Shown here piece by piece: positions 17,768 through 27,085 of a stretch of DNA of 41,796 bases; position 1 is the stretch's first letter, and each line of letters opens with the position of its first letter. Location: the NCBI GenBank assembly GCA_016215215.1, contig JACRKW010000184.1, positions 1-41,796 of the forward strand, read 5' to 3'. The DNA is from Acidobacteriota bacterium. Its GTDB lineage: Bacteria; Acidobacteriota; Terriglobia; Bryobacterales; Bryobacteraceae. The notes under the pieces are model-generated. The model made no database searches and had not been told where the DNA came from. It saw only the letters and a list, made by a program, of their open reading frames with translations. Made by a program: the position numbers and the translations under genes.

Positions 17768-20179
17768 CTAGTCGGCTCGAAGGGCGTTGCCGGGATCGAC
17801 TCGGGAGGCGCGGAGCGCGGGGACGACGGAGGCGGCAGCGGCGGCCACGAAAACGAGCAGGGAGACGGCGAGGAAAGTGATCAAGTCCGCTGGCTTGACA
17901 CCATACAGCATCTGGCGCATGGCGTAGGTGACCAGGGGGGCGACGGCAAGGCCGGCGGCAAGACCAGCGAGCGTGAGGCCGAGGCCCTGGGAGAGGATGA
18001 GGCGTAGGACTTCGGCGGAAGAGGCCCCCAGCGCCATGCGGATGCCGATTTCGCGCCCACGCTGGGAGACGGCGACGGCCAGGACGCTGTAGAGCCCGAC
18101 GGTGGCTAGGACGAGGGCCAGGATGGAGAAAGATAACAGCAATGCGAGGGCGAGACGTTGCTGGCCGAGGACGTTGTTGAGGTATTTCGACAACGGCTGA
18201 ATCTTGTCGACGGAGACTTCGGGATCGGCGCTATAGAATGCCTGGAGTGCGGCAGTGGAGAAGGACTCAGGGTCGCCTGTGACGCGGGCGACCAAGACCA
18301 TGAAAGGCCAAGGGCGTTGGGCGTGCGGCTGATAGAACGTGGTACGAGGGGGTTCGTCGGGGCGCAGTTGCTTGACATCCCGGACAACACCCACGATGGA
18401 GCCGTGGGTGCTGATGCCGTTGATTTTGAAATCGAGGCGGTGACCGATCGGGTCCGTAGATGGGAAGAAGCGTTGAGCAAAGGTCTCAGAGACAACCAGA
18501 ACGGGAGGCGTGTCGATTGTGTCGGCATCTGTAAACATGCGGCCGCGAATGACGCCCGTGCCGATGACGTCGAAGTACTTGGGCGTGACGGCTGTGTAGT
18601 TGGCGCTCTCGTAGCGGCCGGAGGCAGAACGATTTCCATCGATGGTGAACTCAGCCAGCCAGTTTGAGGCCATCATTGGGACGACTGATGTTCCAGCAGC
18701 ACCGGTGACGCCGGGGATGGCTTCCAGCCGGCCCATCACTGAACGGAAGAATGCACTGCAGGATTGGCCCGTGTTGTAGCGGGCGACCGGGAGGATCACG
18801 CGCATACTCAGGACGCCATTTGGGTTATAGCCGAGGTCGATTCGTCCCAATTCGATGAAAGTGCGGACCAGCAGCCCGGCGCTGATGAGCAGGATAACGG
18901 AGAGAGCAACTTCTGAAACCACAAGGATTGCGCGGGTCAGACTGCGGTGGGCGCCTCCGGAACTGCCTCTGGACTCGTCGTGCAGCACCGAGGCAAGGCT
19001 CAGGCGGAGAACACGCCAAGCCGGGATGGCTCCGAACAGCAACCCGGCGAGGAGGGAAATGGTGAAGGTGTATGCGAGGGTTTCCAGGTCGAGCCGGGCC
19101 TGGCTGAGGCGTGGCAGTGCAGTAGGGCCCCAGTTGATGATGACGCGCAACAGCCACCAGGCGACGGCAATGCTGCAGGCGCCGCCCAACATAGCCAGGA
19201 TGACGCTCTCGGTGAGTGTCTGGCGGATGATGCGCCACTGGGAGGCTCCCATGGCGCCGCGGATGGCGATTTCCTTCTGGCGGGCCGAAGCGCGGACTAG
19301 CAATAAGTTGGCCAAGTTCGAGCAGGCGATGAGCAATACGATGCCCACGGCCGCCCAGAGGACCGTAAGGGGTTGGCGGGCATCGCCCTGGACCTGGTGA
19401 ATGGCGGGGACGAGGTAGGTTTCCGAGCCCTTGCTGGACTCCGGGTAGGCTTCGGCGATGCGCGCGGCGAGGGCGCGCAGTTCCTCGCCGGCCTGCTCCG
19501 GCGTGGCTGACTTGGCGAGCCGGGCGATGGTGGTGATGTTGCGGTCGCTACGGGAGGCCAACAGTTCGGGTGAGTAGGGCAATGGCAGATAGACGTCGGT
19601 GGCGAAAGGTAAGCCCTCCAAGCGCGGCATGATGCCGGTGACGAGGTGGACTTCATTATCGAAGCGAATGGTTTTGCCGATGATGGAGAGATCACCGCCG
19701 AATTGGGTCTTCCAGAACTCATCGGAGAGGATGGCAGCCTGGTTTTTCCCTGGCGTGAACTCGCTGGGAGCGAAGGAACGGCCAAACACAGGAGAAATAC
19801 CGAGAGTTTCGAAGTAGTTGGAGGATATGAACGTGGCCGCGGCGCGAACAGGCGCACCCTGGCGAAGCATCGTGACGGGCTGGCTGGTGAAGCTTGCTAT
19901 GTCGGGAAGAGCGCGGATGCTGCTCTGGTAGTCGAGGAACTCGGCTAGAGACAGGGAGCGTCGAGGCCGATGGCTCGGCAAGTCGCGGACCCAAATGTAG
20001 TAGAGCCTCTCGGGGTCCTTGAAGGGAAGAGGTTTGCGAAGAACGCTGCCGACGATGGAGAAAATGGCGCTGTTGGCGCCGATGCCGAGTGCAAGCAACA
20101 GAATGGCTCCAGCGGTGAAGCCAGGCTGGCGGGCGAGAACGCGGATGGCGTAGCGGACGTCTTCCCAGAACGACAACAA
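17768..20179 (-). CDS. ADOP-type ABC transporter permease, second of the operon
   Basis: 803-aa inner-membrane permease of the MacB-like, duplicated FtsX type. The N-terminus [25 protein letters not shown] leads into TM1 ([14 protein letters not shown]), then a large periplasmic MacB-PCD domain, three TMs ([36 protein letters not shown] is characteristic), and a second periplasmic domain and TM set ending [19 protein letters not shown] place the start at TTG 20179 because a perfect AGGAGG lies nine bases upstream and the length then equals the family norm; longer frames overlap the kinase gene. It is the distal gene of the efflux operon and probably uses one of the two operon ATPases. Confidence 0.88.
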   Translation of the reverse strand: MLSFWEDVRYAIRVLARQPGFTAGAILLLALGIGANSAIFSIVGSVLRKPLPFKDPERLYYIWVRDLPSHRPRRSLSLAEFLDYQSSIRALPDIASFTSQPVTMLRQGAPVRAAATFISSNYFETLGISPVFGRSFAPSEFTPGKNQAAILSDEFWKTQFGGDLSIIGKTIRFDNEVHLVTGIMPRLEGLPFATDVYLPLPYSPELLASRSDRNITTIARLAKSATPEQAGEELRALAARIAEAYPESSKGSETYLVPAIHQVQGDARQPLTVLWAAVGIVLLIACSNLANLLLVRASARQKEIAIRGAMGASQWRIIRQTLTESVILAMLGGACSIAVAWWLLRVIINWGPTALPRLSQARLDLETLAYTFTISLLAGLLFGAIPAWRVLRLSLASVLHDESRGSSGGAHRSLTRAILVVSEVALSVILLISAGLLVRTFIELGRIDLGYNPNGVLSMRVILPVARYNTGQSCSAFFRSVMGRLEAIPGVTGAAGTSVVPMMASNWLAEFTIDGNRSASGRYESANYTAVTPKYFDVIGTGVIRGRMFTDADTIDTPPVLVVSETFAQRFFPSTDPIGHRLDFKINGISTHGSIVGVVRDVKQLRPDEPPRTTFYQPHAQRPWPFMVLVARVTGDPESFSTAALQAFYSADPEVSVDKIQPLSKYLNNVLGQQRLALALLLSFSILALVLATVGLYSVLAVAVSQRGREIGIRMALGASSAEVLRLILSQGLGLTLAGLAAGLAVAPLVTYAMRQMLYGVKPADLITFLAVSLLVFVAAAAASVVPALRASRVDPGNALRAD

Positions 20180-20188
20180 TCGTCGGGT

Positions 20189-20203
20189 CCTCCTGTTCAG
20201 GAG
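20189..20203 (-). promoter_or_regulatory. Shine-Dalgarno of the TTG start, inside a hairpin
   Basis: On the minus strand CTCCT-GAAC-AGGAG forms a five-base-pair stem whose right arm is the ribosome binding site AGGAGG (20194-20189) of the permease. Folding would hide it, so translation of the second permease may be tuned down relative to the kinase. Confidence 0.45.
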
Positions 20204-20238
20204 ATATATTACCTCGTTCACAAGTAAAAGTGCAGGAA

Positions 20239-21579
20239 TTAGAGCGGCAGAGTCAGGCGAGCCTGGCATCCGCGCACGCCGGCCCGGTTGGAAAGGGTAA
20301 GCGAACCGAGGTGGGCCTCGGCGATCTGGCGGCAAAGGACGAGGCCGATACCGGAGCCGCCCGGCTTGGTGGTGAAGAAGGGCACGAAGAGGTTGGCGGT
20401 ATTGGACAGGCCGAGACCGTCGTCCAGGATGAAGACGAGGGCGTGGCCGTGCTCGCGAATCCACGTAACAGTCACGGCGCCGCCCGTTTCCAGGGAGGCG
20501 TCGGTTGCGTTACGGATGAGATTGATGAGGAGTTGTTCGAGCTGATCGGAATCGGCGCGCAGCGTGAGCGGTGGGCCGGGGATGACGTTCACGGGGAGGC
20601 GGATTTCGAGGTTGGCGGCGCGCTGGACCAGAGTGTGGAGATCCACGGGGCCGAAGGTCGGCCTGGGGAGTTTGGCCAGGCGGGAGTAGGAGCCGATGAA
20701 CCGGCTGAGTGACTCCGAGCGGGCGCCGATGACGGCGAGGCCCGAGCGCATGTCGTCCTCCCAATCCGCCGGGCGGGGTGTGCGGGCGAAGAGTTGTGAG
20801 AGGCTCCCGGCGATGGACTGGATGGGAGTAAGCGAGTTATTCAGCTCGTGGCCAAGAACGCGGACGATGCGTTGCCACGCCTGGACTTCCTCCTCGCGGA
20901 GGGCGCGAGTCAGATCGCTGACCACGAGGAGGGTGTGGGGCAAGCCTCTCTCCCGGAATGATGTGCGCCGGATGCCCCAGCGGCCGGAGCCACCGGGGAA
21001 GGCCCGGGTGACGGGACCTACGTCCTCCGTGTGGAGGAACTCAGCGAGGTCGAGTGAGCCCGCCGTACGGGCGAGCAGGCGTTGTTTAGGCTGGGCGAGC
21101 AGGCGTTCCCCGGCGCGATTGACGAGGCGGAGGCGATCGCTGGCGTCGAAGGTGAAGACGGCGACGTCGATCTCCTCCATGACCTTGGCAAGCAAGGTGG
21201 CCGCCTCCACCGCTCCCAGGCGTTGGGAGCGCAATGTTGCGGCCATGGCATTGATCTGAAGCATGACCTCGCCGAGCGCGTCGTCCGGGCGGGCCAGACG
21301 GCCGCGGATGGAGTAGTCGCCCTCGTGCAGGGCCTCCAGGAGGTTGGCGAGAGTGCGCAGTGGGTTGACGACGCGTTCGCGCGCGGAAAACGCATATCCG
21401 AGCCAGCAACCAAGCACGAGGAGAGACACAGTCCAGCGGGCCCGAGGGGAAAAGGCGTCGCCGGACCAGAGGACAAACAACGAAAAGACGACGGCGACCG
21501 AGCCGCCCATGAGGGAGGAGCAGAAGATGCGGTTTTCGTGAGCGGCGAACCAGTTGGCGATGCGGCGGGCCGGACTCAT
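20239..21579 (-). CDS. Sensor histidine kinase, NtrY-like
   Basis: 446-aa inner-membrane kinase. Two hydrophobic segments (about 22-38 and 49-65) are separated by only ten residues, so there is no periplasmic sensor domain. A HAMP-like linker (68-120) and a PAS-like region (125-225) follow. The H-box is [15 protein letters not shown] with His244, the N-box [10 protein letters not shown] with Asn357, then DDGLGL and GSGIGL. The stop of the regulator gene overlaps its ATG (ATGA), so the pair is coupled. Like kinases that work with ABC exporters, it may sense its signal in the membrane or through the permeases; that is inference. Confidence 0.92.
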   Translation of the reverse strand: MSPARRIANWFAAHENRIFCSSLMGGSVAVVFSLFVLWSGDAFSPRARWTVSLLVLGCWLGYAFSARERVVNPLRTLANLLEALHEGDYSIRGRLARPDDALGEVMLQINAMAATLRSQRLGAVEAATLLAKVMEEIDVAVFTFDASDRLRLVNRAGERLLAQPKQRLLARTAGSLDLAEFLHTEDVGPVTRAFPGGSGRWGIRRTSFRERGLPHTLLVVSDLTRALREEEVQAWQRIVRVLGHELNNSLTPIQSIAGSLSQLFARTPRPADWEDDMRSGLAVIGARSESLSRFIGSYSRLAKLPRPTFGPVDLHTLVQRAANLEIRLPVNVIPGPPLTLRADSDQLEQLLINLIRNATDASLETGGAVTVTWIREHGHALVFILDDGLGLSNTANLFVPFFTTKPGGSGIGLVLCRQIAEAHLGSLTLSNRAGVRGCQARLTLPL

Positions 21580-22946
21580 AGGCCGAAGCGGTGAATGCGC
21601 CGGTAAAGCGCGCTCCGGCTGAGACCGAGCGCCGACGCGGCCTGGCTGATGTTGCCGTCAAAGCGGGCCAGCGCCTTCCGGATGAGGAATGTCTCGACCT
21701 CCTCGATGCTCATCTCCTGGAGGCTTCCGGCGGAATCGTCGCGGGCGGGGCGGAGCGCGAGGTCGGCCGGGCGTATGAGCGTGTCACGGGTCATCAGGAC
21801 GGCTCGTTCGACGACATGGTTCAACTCACGCACATTGCCGGGCCAAGCGTGGTCGAGCATGGCCTGCAGAGCGGCCGGATCGAAGCCGGAAACCGGTTTG
21901 CGATAGCGGCGCGCCATGTGGCCGAGGTGGCGGGCGGCCAGGAGTGGGATGTCCTGCTTCCGCTCGCGCAGCGGGGGCAGGTGGATCTCGATGGTGTTGA
22001 GGCGAAAGAGGAGGTCCTGGCGGAACCGGCCGGCGGCGCACTCCTGGTGGATTGGGGCGTTGGTGGCGGAGATGACCCGGACGTCCACCTGCCGGGTGCG
22101 GGAGGATCCCACGCGCTCCAATTCTCCGGTTTCCAGGACGCGCAGCAGTTTGGCTTGGAGGTTGAACGGGAGATTGGCGATTTCGTCCAGGAAGATGGCG
22201 CCCTGATGGGCAAGCTCGAAGCGGCCGACGCGGTCGGTTTTCGCATCAGTGAAGGCGCCCTTGACGTGGCCGAAGAGCTCGCTTTCGAAGACTCCTTCGG
22301 CCAGCCCCCCCATGTTGACCGCGACCATGGGTTGAGAGGAACGTTCGCTGATGGCGTGGAGGGTCCGGGCGACCACCTCCTTCCCTGCGCCGGGTTCGCC
22401 GGTGATCAGGACGTTGGCGTCGGAGGGGCCTACTCTGGCGATCATGTCGAGGACGGGCTGCATGGAAGGCGCCTCGGCGATCATGACGGGGCGGCTGTCG
22501 CCCTGCAGGAGGCAGTTCTCGGCTTCCAGGCGAGCGCCGCGCCTCAGGGCGGCGGAAAGCTGAAGCTGGGTGCGGACGATTGCCAGCAGGCGGACATTCT
22601 CCCAAGGCTTCTGAATGAAATCCCTGGCGCCGCGGCGCATTGCATCGACGGCCAGTTCGACACTCCCCCAGGCGGTCATGACGACGATGGGGAGCGCGGC
22701 GTCGATGCTCTGCGCGCGGCTCATGAGGTCGAGGCCTTCCTGACCGGACGTGGTGTCGCGGGTGTAGTTGAGGTCCATCAGGAGCAGATCGTACTCCCGG
22801 TGTTCAAGCGCGGATAGGACGGCCTGCGGAGAGGAGACGCAATCGAGGATGAAGCCCTCCGGCTTCAGCAAGAGGCGGAGTGCGGCGAGGACATCGTCCT
22901 GGTCGTCCGCTATGAGGATGCGAGGTTTGGACTCGGCGGTGGACAT
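21576..22946 (-). CDS. NtrC-family response regulator (receiver, AAA+, Fis-type HTH)
   Basis: 456-aa regulator. The receiver domain spans about 8-125 with phospho-acceptor Asp58 (LLLMDLN) and K113. The AAA+ domain has Walker A GEPGAGKE (183-190), Walker B AIFLDEIA and the arginine-finger region. The sigma-54-contacting loop reads GAFTDA (230-235) instead of GAFTGA. A Fis-type HTH closes the protein (GNISQAASALGLSRSALYRRI). ATG 22946 was chosen because a longer frame adds residues without homology and overlaps the upstream ATPase gene. Autoregulation of the efflux operon is likely from context; the inverted repeats at 28435-28481 are candidate sites. Confidence 0.93.
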   Translation of the reverse strand: MSTAESKPRILIADDQDDVLAALRLLLKPEGFILDCVSSPQAVLSALEHREYDLLLMDLNYTRDTTSGQEGLDLMSRAQSIDAALPIVVMTAWGSVELAVDAMRRGARDFIQKPWENVRLLAIVRTQLQLSAALRRGARLEAENCLLQGDSRPVMIAEAPSMQPVLDMIARVGPSDANVLITGEPGAGKEVVARTLHAISERSSQPMVAVNMGGLAEGVFESELFGHVKGAFTDAKTDRVGRFELAHQGAIFLDEIANLPFNLQAKLLRVLETGELERVGSSRTRQVDVRVISATNAPIHQECAAGRFRQDLLFRLNTIEIHLPPLRERKQDIPLLAARHLGHMARRYRKPVSGFDPAALQAMLDHAWPGNVRELNHVVERAVLMTRDTLIRPADLALRPARDDSAGSLQEMSIEEVETFLIRKALARFDGNISQAASALGLSRSALYRRIHRFGL

Positions 22947-22989
22947 GATTGCTGAAACGCTCGCCGGCGCTTGTGCCTCCCGGCGGCAG

Positions 22990-23649
22990 TTAAGAGATCC
23001 AGCCATCCACTATACGGACAATGCGGTGGGCATAGGATGCGTTGGTCTCCGAGTGAGTGACCATGACAATGGTAGCGCCCTGCTGGTTCAGTTTCTTGAA
23101 CATCTCCATGATCTCGAGGCCCTGCGAGGAGTGCAGATTGCCGGTGGGTTCGTCGGCGAGGATCACTTTCGGGTTGGCGATGATGGCGCGGGCAACGCCG
23201 ACCAGTTGCTGCTGGCCGCCGGAGAGCTGGGAAGGAAAGAGGTCCTTCTTGCCGACGATCTGGAAGCGGTCGAGGATGTCCGCGACCATGGCCTGGCGCT
23301 CCGGCTTTCTAATGTCGCGATAGGAGAGCGGGACGTCAAGATTCTCGGCGACGGTGAGGTCGTCGAGCAGGTGATAGCTTTGAAAAACGAAACCGAAGTG
23401 CTTCTTATAGATTTCGAAGCGTTTCTTGCGGTCGAGCTTGTGGATGTCGTGCTCGAGGAAGCGATACTCGCCGGTCCAGGCGGTGTCGTGCATGCCGAGG
23501 ACGTGGAGCAGGGTGGACTTGCCGGCGCCGGAGGGGCCCATGACTGCGATGAAGTCGCCTTCCTTAATGTCGAGATCGATGCGGCGGAGGACGTAGAAAC
23601 GGTCGGGGCCTTGCTGGTAGAACTTCTCGAGGTTTCGCAAAGAGATCAT
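22990..23649 (-). CDS. ABC transporter ATP-binding protein, LolD/MacB type
   Basis: 219-aa ATPase energising one of the ADOP permeases at the inner membrane. Motifs: Walker [11 protein letters not shown]-loop [14 protein letters not shown], signature LSGGQQQ, Walker [11 protein letters not shown] and switch His in MVTHSE. The A-x-E-N block ([13 protein letters not shown]) is typical of the MacB/LolD/FtsE group. It starts four bases after the permease stop. It differs clearly from the other ATPase of the operon (26352-27050), so each permease may have its own partner. Confidence 0.93.
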   Translation of the reverse strand: MISLRNLEKFYQQGPDRFYVLRRIDLDIKEGDFIAVMGPSGAGKSTLLHVLGMHDTAWTGEYRFLEHDIHKLDRKKRFEIYKKHFGFVFQSYHLLDDLTVAENLDVPLSYRDIRKPERQAMVADILDRFQIVGKKDLFPSQLSGGQQQLVGVARAIIANPKVILADEPTGNLHSSQGLEIMEMFKKLNQQGATIVMVTHSETNASYAHRIVRIVDGWIS

Positions 23650-23653
23650 GGAT

Positions 23654-26068
23654 TTACTCGTGGCGGAGGGCGATCAACGGGTCCGTGCGCGTGGCGCGGC
23701 GGGCGGGGACGAGACCGGCTGCGAGCAGAGCGCAGGTAAGGGCGAGTGGCATGGCGACAAAGGCCAGCGGGTCCAGCGAAGTCACCCCGAAGAGGAGCCT
23801 GCGCAGCAGGGAAGCGACTCCGAGGCTGGAAGCCAGGCCCACAGGGATTCCAACGGCAGCCAAGAGGAGCCCTTCGCGGAAGACCATGCGAAGGATATGC
23901 GAGCGCCTGGCGCCCAGGGCAAGGCGGATGCCAATTTCTCGGGTCCGCTCCCGAACAGCCCCCGCCATGAGGCTGTAGACGCCAAGGATGGCGAGAAAGA
24001 GAGCCACGCCGGCCAGAACCGAAAGAATGGACGCGACGTAGCCGATTCCGGTGGTGCTGTCGTCGATCAGCTTGCGGAAGGAACGGACGAGCGACAGGGA
24101 TTGGGTGGCGTCGATGTCCCGGATGGCGTGGCGCACCTGCGGCAGCAGCGCATAGGGGTCACCCGAGGTCAAGAGAGCGGCATCGAAGGAGCCCCATCCC
24201 GATTGGGTGTAAGGGAGATAGACGAGAGGTTCGGAGCTGCGATCGGTGAAGTTGTGGAGGATGTCTCCAGCCACGCCTGTAATGGTCCACCACACGCCGT
24301 CGCCGAGTTGGAAGCGGCGGCCGAGTGGAGTTTCGCCAGGGAAGTACTGCTTGACAAAGGCCGCTGTGACTATGGCGACGCGCTGGCCGTCGCGAGCTTC
24401 GGCGCCGCTGAAAGCCCTGCCCTGGAGCAGCGGGATGCCGAGAGTGGCAAAGAATGAGCCCGAGATATTCTGAACTTGCGTGAGGTCCTTCGGCCGGCCG
24501 TCGGGCAGAGAGGGACGGCCTTCGAAGGTGACAAAGGAACTGTTGGCGGACTCCGAGTAGGGGAGATTAGAAGTGATGGCGGCGCTCTGTACGCCGGGAG
24601 CACGGCTGAGGGAATCGAGAAGGCGGCTCTGGAAGACGGAGACGGCGAGGTGGTCGGGGTAGCGATTTTGCGGCAGGGTGACGTGCAGAGTGAGGATGCG
24701 CGCCGGGTCGTTGGCCACCGGTGGACGGCCGATGGCGCGAAAACCCTTGACCATCAGGGCTGCGCCGCAGAGCAAGACGAGGGCAACGACGATCTCCCCG
24801 GCAACGAGGGTATTGCGCAGGCGGTGGCGGGCGGCTGTGCCGGTGGACGATCGGCCGGATTCGTGGAGGTTCTCGAGAATCGGAGTGCGGCTCAGCCACA
24901 GCGCCGGACCGAGGCCGGAGACGATGCCCGCGGCGATGGCGGTGAGGGCCGTATAGAACACCACCAGCGGATTCAGGCCGAGGCGCTGCCACCCAGGCAC
25001 GAAGCGTTCGACTTCCGGGGGCATGGAGGACTTCAAAATGTCCAACGACCAGGAGGCGACCAGTAGTCCGAGAGCCGCGCCGGCGAAGGCGACCAGGATA
25101 CTCTCGGCGACCACCTGGCGCAGCAGGCGAAGCCGCGGAGCGCCTAAAGCGCCACGGACGGCCATTTCACGAGTGCGGGAGAGCACGCGCGAGAACTGCA
25201 CGCCGGCCACGTTCAGGCAGGCGATCAAGAGCAGGAACAGAGCTGCGGCCACGGTCATGCGCGTGTACTGCGGCGTGAAATCGCCGCTCACGCGCAGCCG
25301 GATGAGTTCCAGACGGGCGTTCAACCGGCCGTGGCTGACGGGAAACTGGCGGGCAAGATCGCCGGCAAGTACCTTGAATTCAGCGCGAGCCTGATCGAGC
25401 GTGGCTCCCGGTTGGAGGCGGCCGCAAACACGCAGATAGAAGGAGCCGCTGTCAGCCCATTCAGCAGATGACAGAGCAAGCGGCACCCAGAAGTCGGAAG
25501 GCTGCGGGAAGGTGAAGCCCTTTGGCATGACGCCGACAACCTGAAACACGCGCCCGCTCAGTTCAACATTCCGGCCGAGGATCTCCGGCGAAGCGCCAAA
25601 CTGGCGCTGCCACAAGTTGTAACTGAGCACGATGGAACGATCATTGCCGGGGGAGTCTTCCTGCTGGAGGAAGACACGGCCAAAGAGAGGTTGAATCCGC
25701 ATCACCTCGAAGAAGCTGGAGGTCACGCGTGCGCCCTCGACCGGGACCGGATCTCCGGCGCCGGTGATGTTGGCTGCCCAGCCGCGGGAGGCGGCGAGAG
25801 CCTCGACTGAGCGCGGAGATCGGGCATAGTAGGCGAAGTCGTAAGGCGTGACGGAGTGGAAGCTGAGGGGGTCTGATTCAGCCATGGCGCCGAGCATGAA
25901 GACGCGGTCGATTTCGGGGATGGGGAGAGGCCGCAGGAGTAGGACGTCGGCCACCGAGTAGGTCGAGGTGCTGAAGCCGATGCCCACGGCCAGCGCGACG
26001 ATAGCGGCGGCGGCCGCGCCAGGCTTATTGAGGAGGCGGCGAAGAGCGTTGCGGAGATCTTCGATCAT
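23654..26068 (-). CDS. ADOP-type ABC transporter permease, first of the operon
   Basis: 804-aa MacB-like permease with duplicated FtsX/MacB-PCD modules. It starts MIEDLRNALRRLLNKPGAAAAAIVALAVGIGFSTSTYS; TM1 departs from the usual GIGANTAIFS sequence. The mid-protein block (ACLNVAGVQFSRVLSRTREMAVRGALGA) and the C-terminal block (ERTREIGIRLALGARRSHIL) mark the two FtsX units. ATG 26068 overlaps the stop of the small gene upstream (ATGA). It is likely to export a hydrophobic compound or peptide with the membrane-fusion protein; substrate unknown. Confidence 0.92.
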   Translation of the reverse strand: MIEDLRNALRRLLNKPGAAAAAIVALAVGIGFSTSTYSVADVLLLRPLPIPEIDRVFMLGAMAESDPLSFHSVTPYDFAYYARSPRSVEALAASRGWAANITGAGDPVPVEGARVTSSFFEVMRIQPLFGRVFLQQEDSPGNDRSIVLSYNLWQRQFGASPEILGRNVELSGRVFQVVGVMPKGFTFPQPSDFWVPLALSSAEWADSGSFYLRVCGRLQPGATLDQARAEFKVLAGDLARQFPVSHGRLNARLELIRLRVSGDFTPQYTRMTVAAALFLLLIACLNVAGVQFSRVLSRTREMAVRGALGAPRLRLLRQVVAESILVAFAGAALGLLVASWSLDILKSSMPPEVERFVPGWQRLGLNPLVVFYTALTAIAAGIVSGLGPALWLSRTPILENLHESGRSSTGTAARHRLRNTLVAGEIVVALVLLCGAALMVKGFRAIGRPPVANDPARILTLHVTLPQNRYPDHLAVSVFQSRLLDSLSRAPGVQSAAITSNLPYSESANSSFVTFEGRPSLPDGRPKDLTQVQNISGSFFATLGIPLLQGRAFSGAEARDGQRVAIVTAAFVKQYFPGETPLGRRFQLGDGVWWTITGVAGDILHNFTDRSSEPLVYLPYTQSGWGSFDAALLTSGDPYALLPQVRHAIRDIDATQSLSLVRSFRKLIDDSTTGIGYVASILSVLAGVALFLAILGVYSLMAGAVRERTREIGIRLALGARRSHILRMVFREGLLLAAVGIPVGLASSLGVASLLRRLLFGVTSLDPLAFVAMPLALTCALLAAGLVPARRATRTDPLIALRHE

Positions 26069-26355
26069 ACGGGAAACCGAAGCTGCCGGGAGACGGCCCC
26101 GCTACGCGATGCTCCCCTGGAGCAGGGAGCGGCGAGGCGGTCAAAGCGCTGTTCAAAGCGTTGCATCTTCTGTTCCAGGCGGCGCCACACGCGTTCGCCC
26201 TTCTCCGTCAGCGCTTGCGCGGGCCGATTCGCCGCGGCGATCAACTCGGGAGCGGGTTGAGGCAGGGCCTCGACCGGCACACTGAAGAGCACGATCAGCG
26301 CCAGCGCGACGGCGTCGATGTTGGCGCGAAAGCTGGAGTTGGGGCTTTCCGTCAC
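26065..26355 (-). CDS. Small protein inside the efflux operon
   Basis: 96 aa, starting GTG at 26355 and overlapping the ATPase stop (GTGA) and the permease start (ATGA). This exact fit to both neighbours argues that it is translated. It has one hydrophobic segment (about residues 14-31, VDAVALALIVLFSVP-like, preceded by FRANI) and a charged helical region with many Glu, Gln and Arg (LTEKGERVWRRLEQKMQRFEQRFDRL), which may form a coiled coil. No homology is recognised. It could be an accessory subunit or a regulator of the exporter. Confidence 0.6.
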   Translation of the reverse strand: MTESPNSSFRANIDAVALALIVLFSVPVEALPQPAPELIAAANRPAQALTEKGERVWRRLEQKMQRFEQRFDRLAAPCSRGASRSGAVSRQLRFPV

Positions 26356-27050
26356 GACACCGTGCCCGCACTTTCTTCCACAATGCGGCCGTCGAAGAGC
26401 CTGACGGTACGCTGGGCCAGTAACGCGTAGCGGGGGTCATGGGTCACCATGCAGATGGTGGCGCCGGAGCGGTGGAGTTCGCTGAGCAGTGCCATGACAG
26501 ATTCGCCGTTGGCGGAATCCAGGTTGCCGGTCGGCTCGTCGGCCAGCAGGATGGAGGGGCTGCCGACCAGGGCGCGTGCGACGGCCACGCGCTGCTGCTG
26601 GCCGCCGGAGAGCTGAGACGGGTAGTGCTTCACGCGGTGGGACATGCCGACGCGCTCCAGCGCCTCGTGGACGCGTTTCTTGCGTTCGGCCGAGCCCATG
26701 CCGCGGTAGGTGAGCGGCAGTTCGGCGTTCTCGTAGACCGTGAGGTCGCCGATCAGGTTGAAGGCCTGGAAGATGAAGCCGATTTCCCGGTTGCGGATGC
26801 GCGCGCGGTCTCCCAGCTTGAGGTTCTGGACCGGCTGGCCGTTTAGGGTGTAAGAGCCGGAACTAGGGGAGTCGAGCAGTCCGAGAATGGCCAGCAACGT
26901 GGATTTTCCGCAACCGGAAGGGCCGGCGATGGTCACGTATTCGCCCTTCTTGATGTCGAGGTGAATGCCGGCGAGTGCGTGGGTTTCGACATCCTCAGTC
27001 GTGAAGACTTTCGTTACGCCGTCAAGGCTGATCATGGTCTGGTCGTTCAT
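26352..27050 (-). CDS. ABC transporter ATP-binding protein, MacB/LolD type
   Basis: 232-aa ATPase. Walker A GPSGCGKST, Q-loop FIFQAFNLIGDLTV, signature LSGGQQQRVAVARAL, Walker [14 protein letters not shown], switch His in MVTHDP. ATG 27050 is chosen because AGAGGAG lies about nine bases upstream and the longer frame has no family residues. It follows the membrane-fusion gene by 35 bases. It likely pairs with the first ADOP permease to form a MacAB-like pump. Confidence 0.94.
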   Translation of the reverse strand: MNDQTMISLDGVTKVFTTEDVETHALAGIHLDIKKGEYVTIAGPSGCGKSTLLAILGLLDSPSSGSYTLNGQPVQNLKLGDRARIRNREIGFIFQAFNLIGDLTVYENAELPLTYRGMGSAERKKRVHEALERVGMSHRVKHYPSQLSGGQQQRVAVARALVGSPSILLADEPTGNLDSANGESVMALLSELHRSGATICMVTHDPRYALLAQRTVRLFDGRIVEESAGTVS

Positions 27051-27085
27051 GCTGCCAATCTCCTCTGCCGCTGCCCGGCGGCGTG

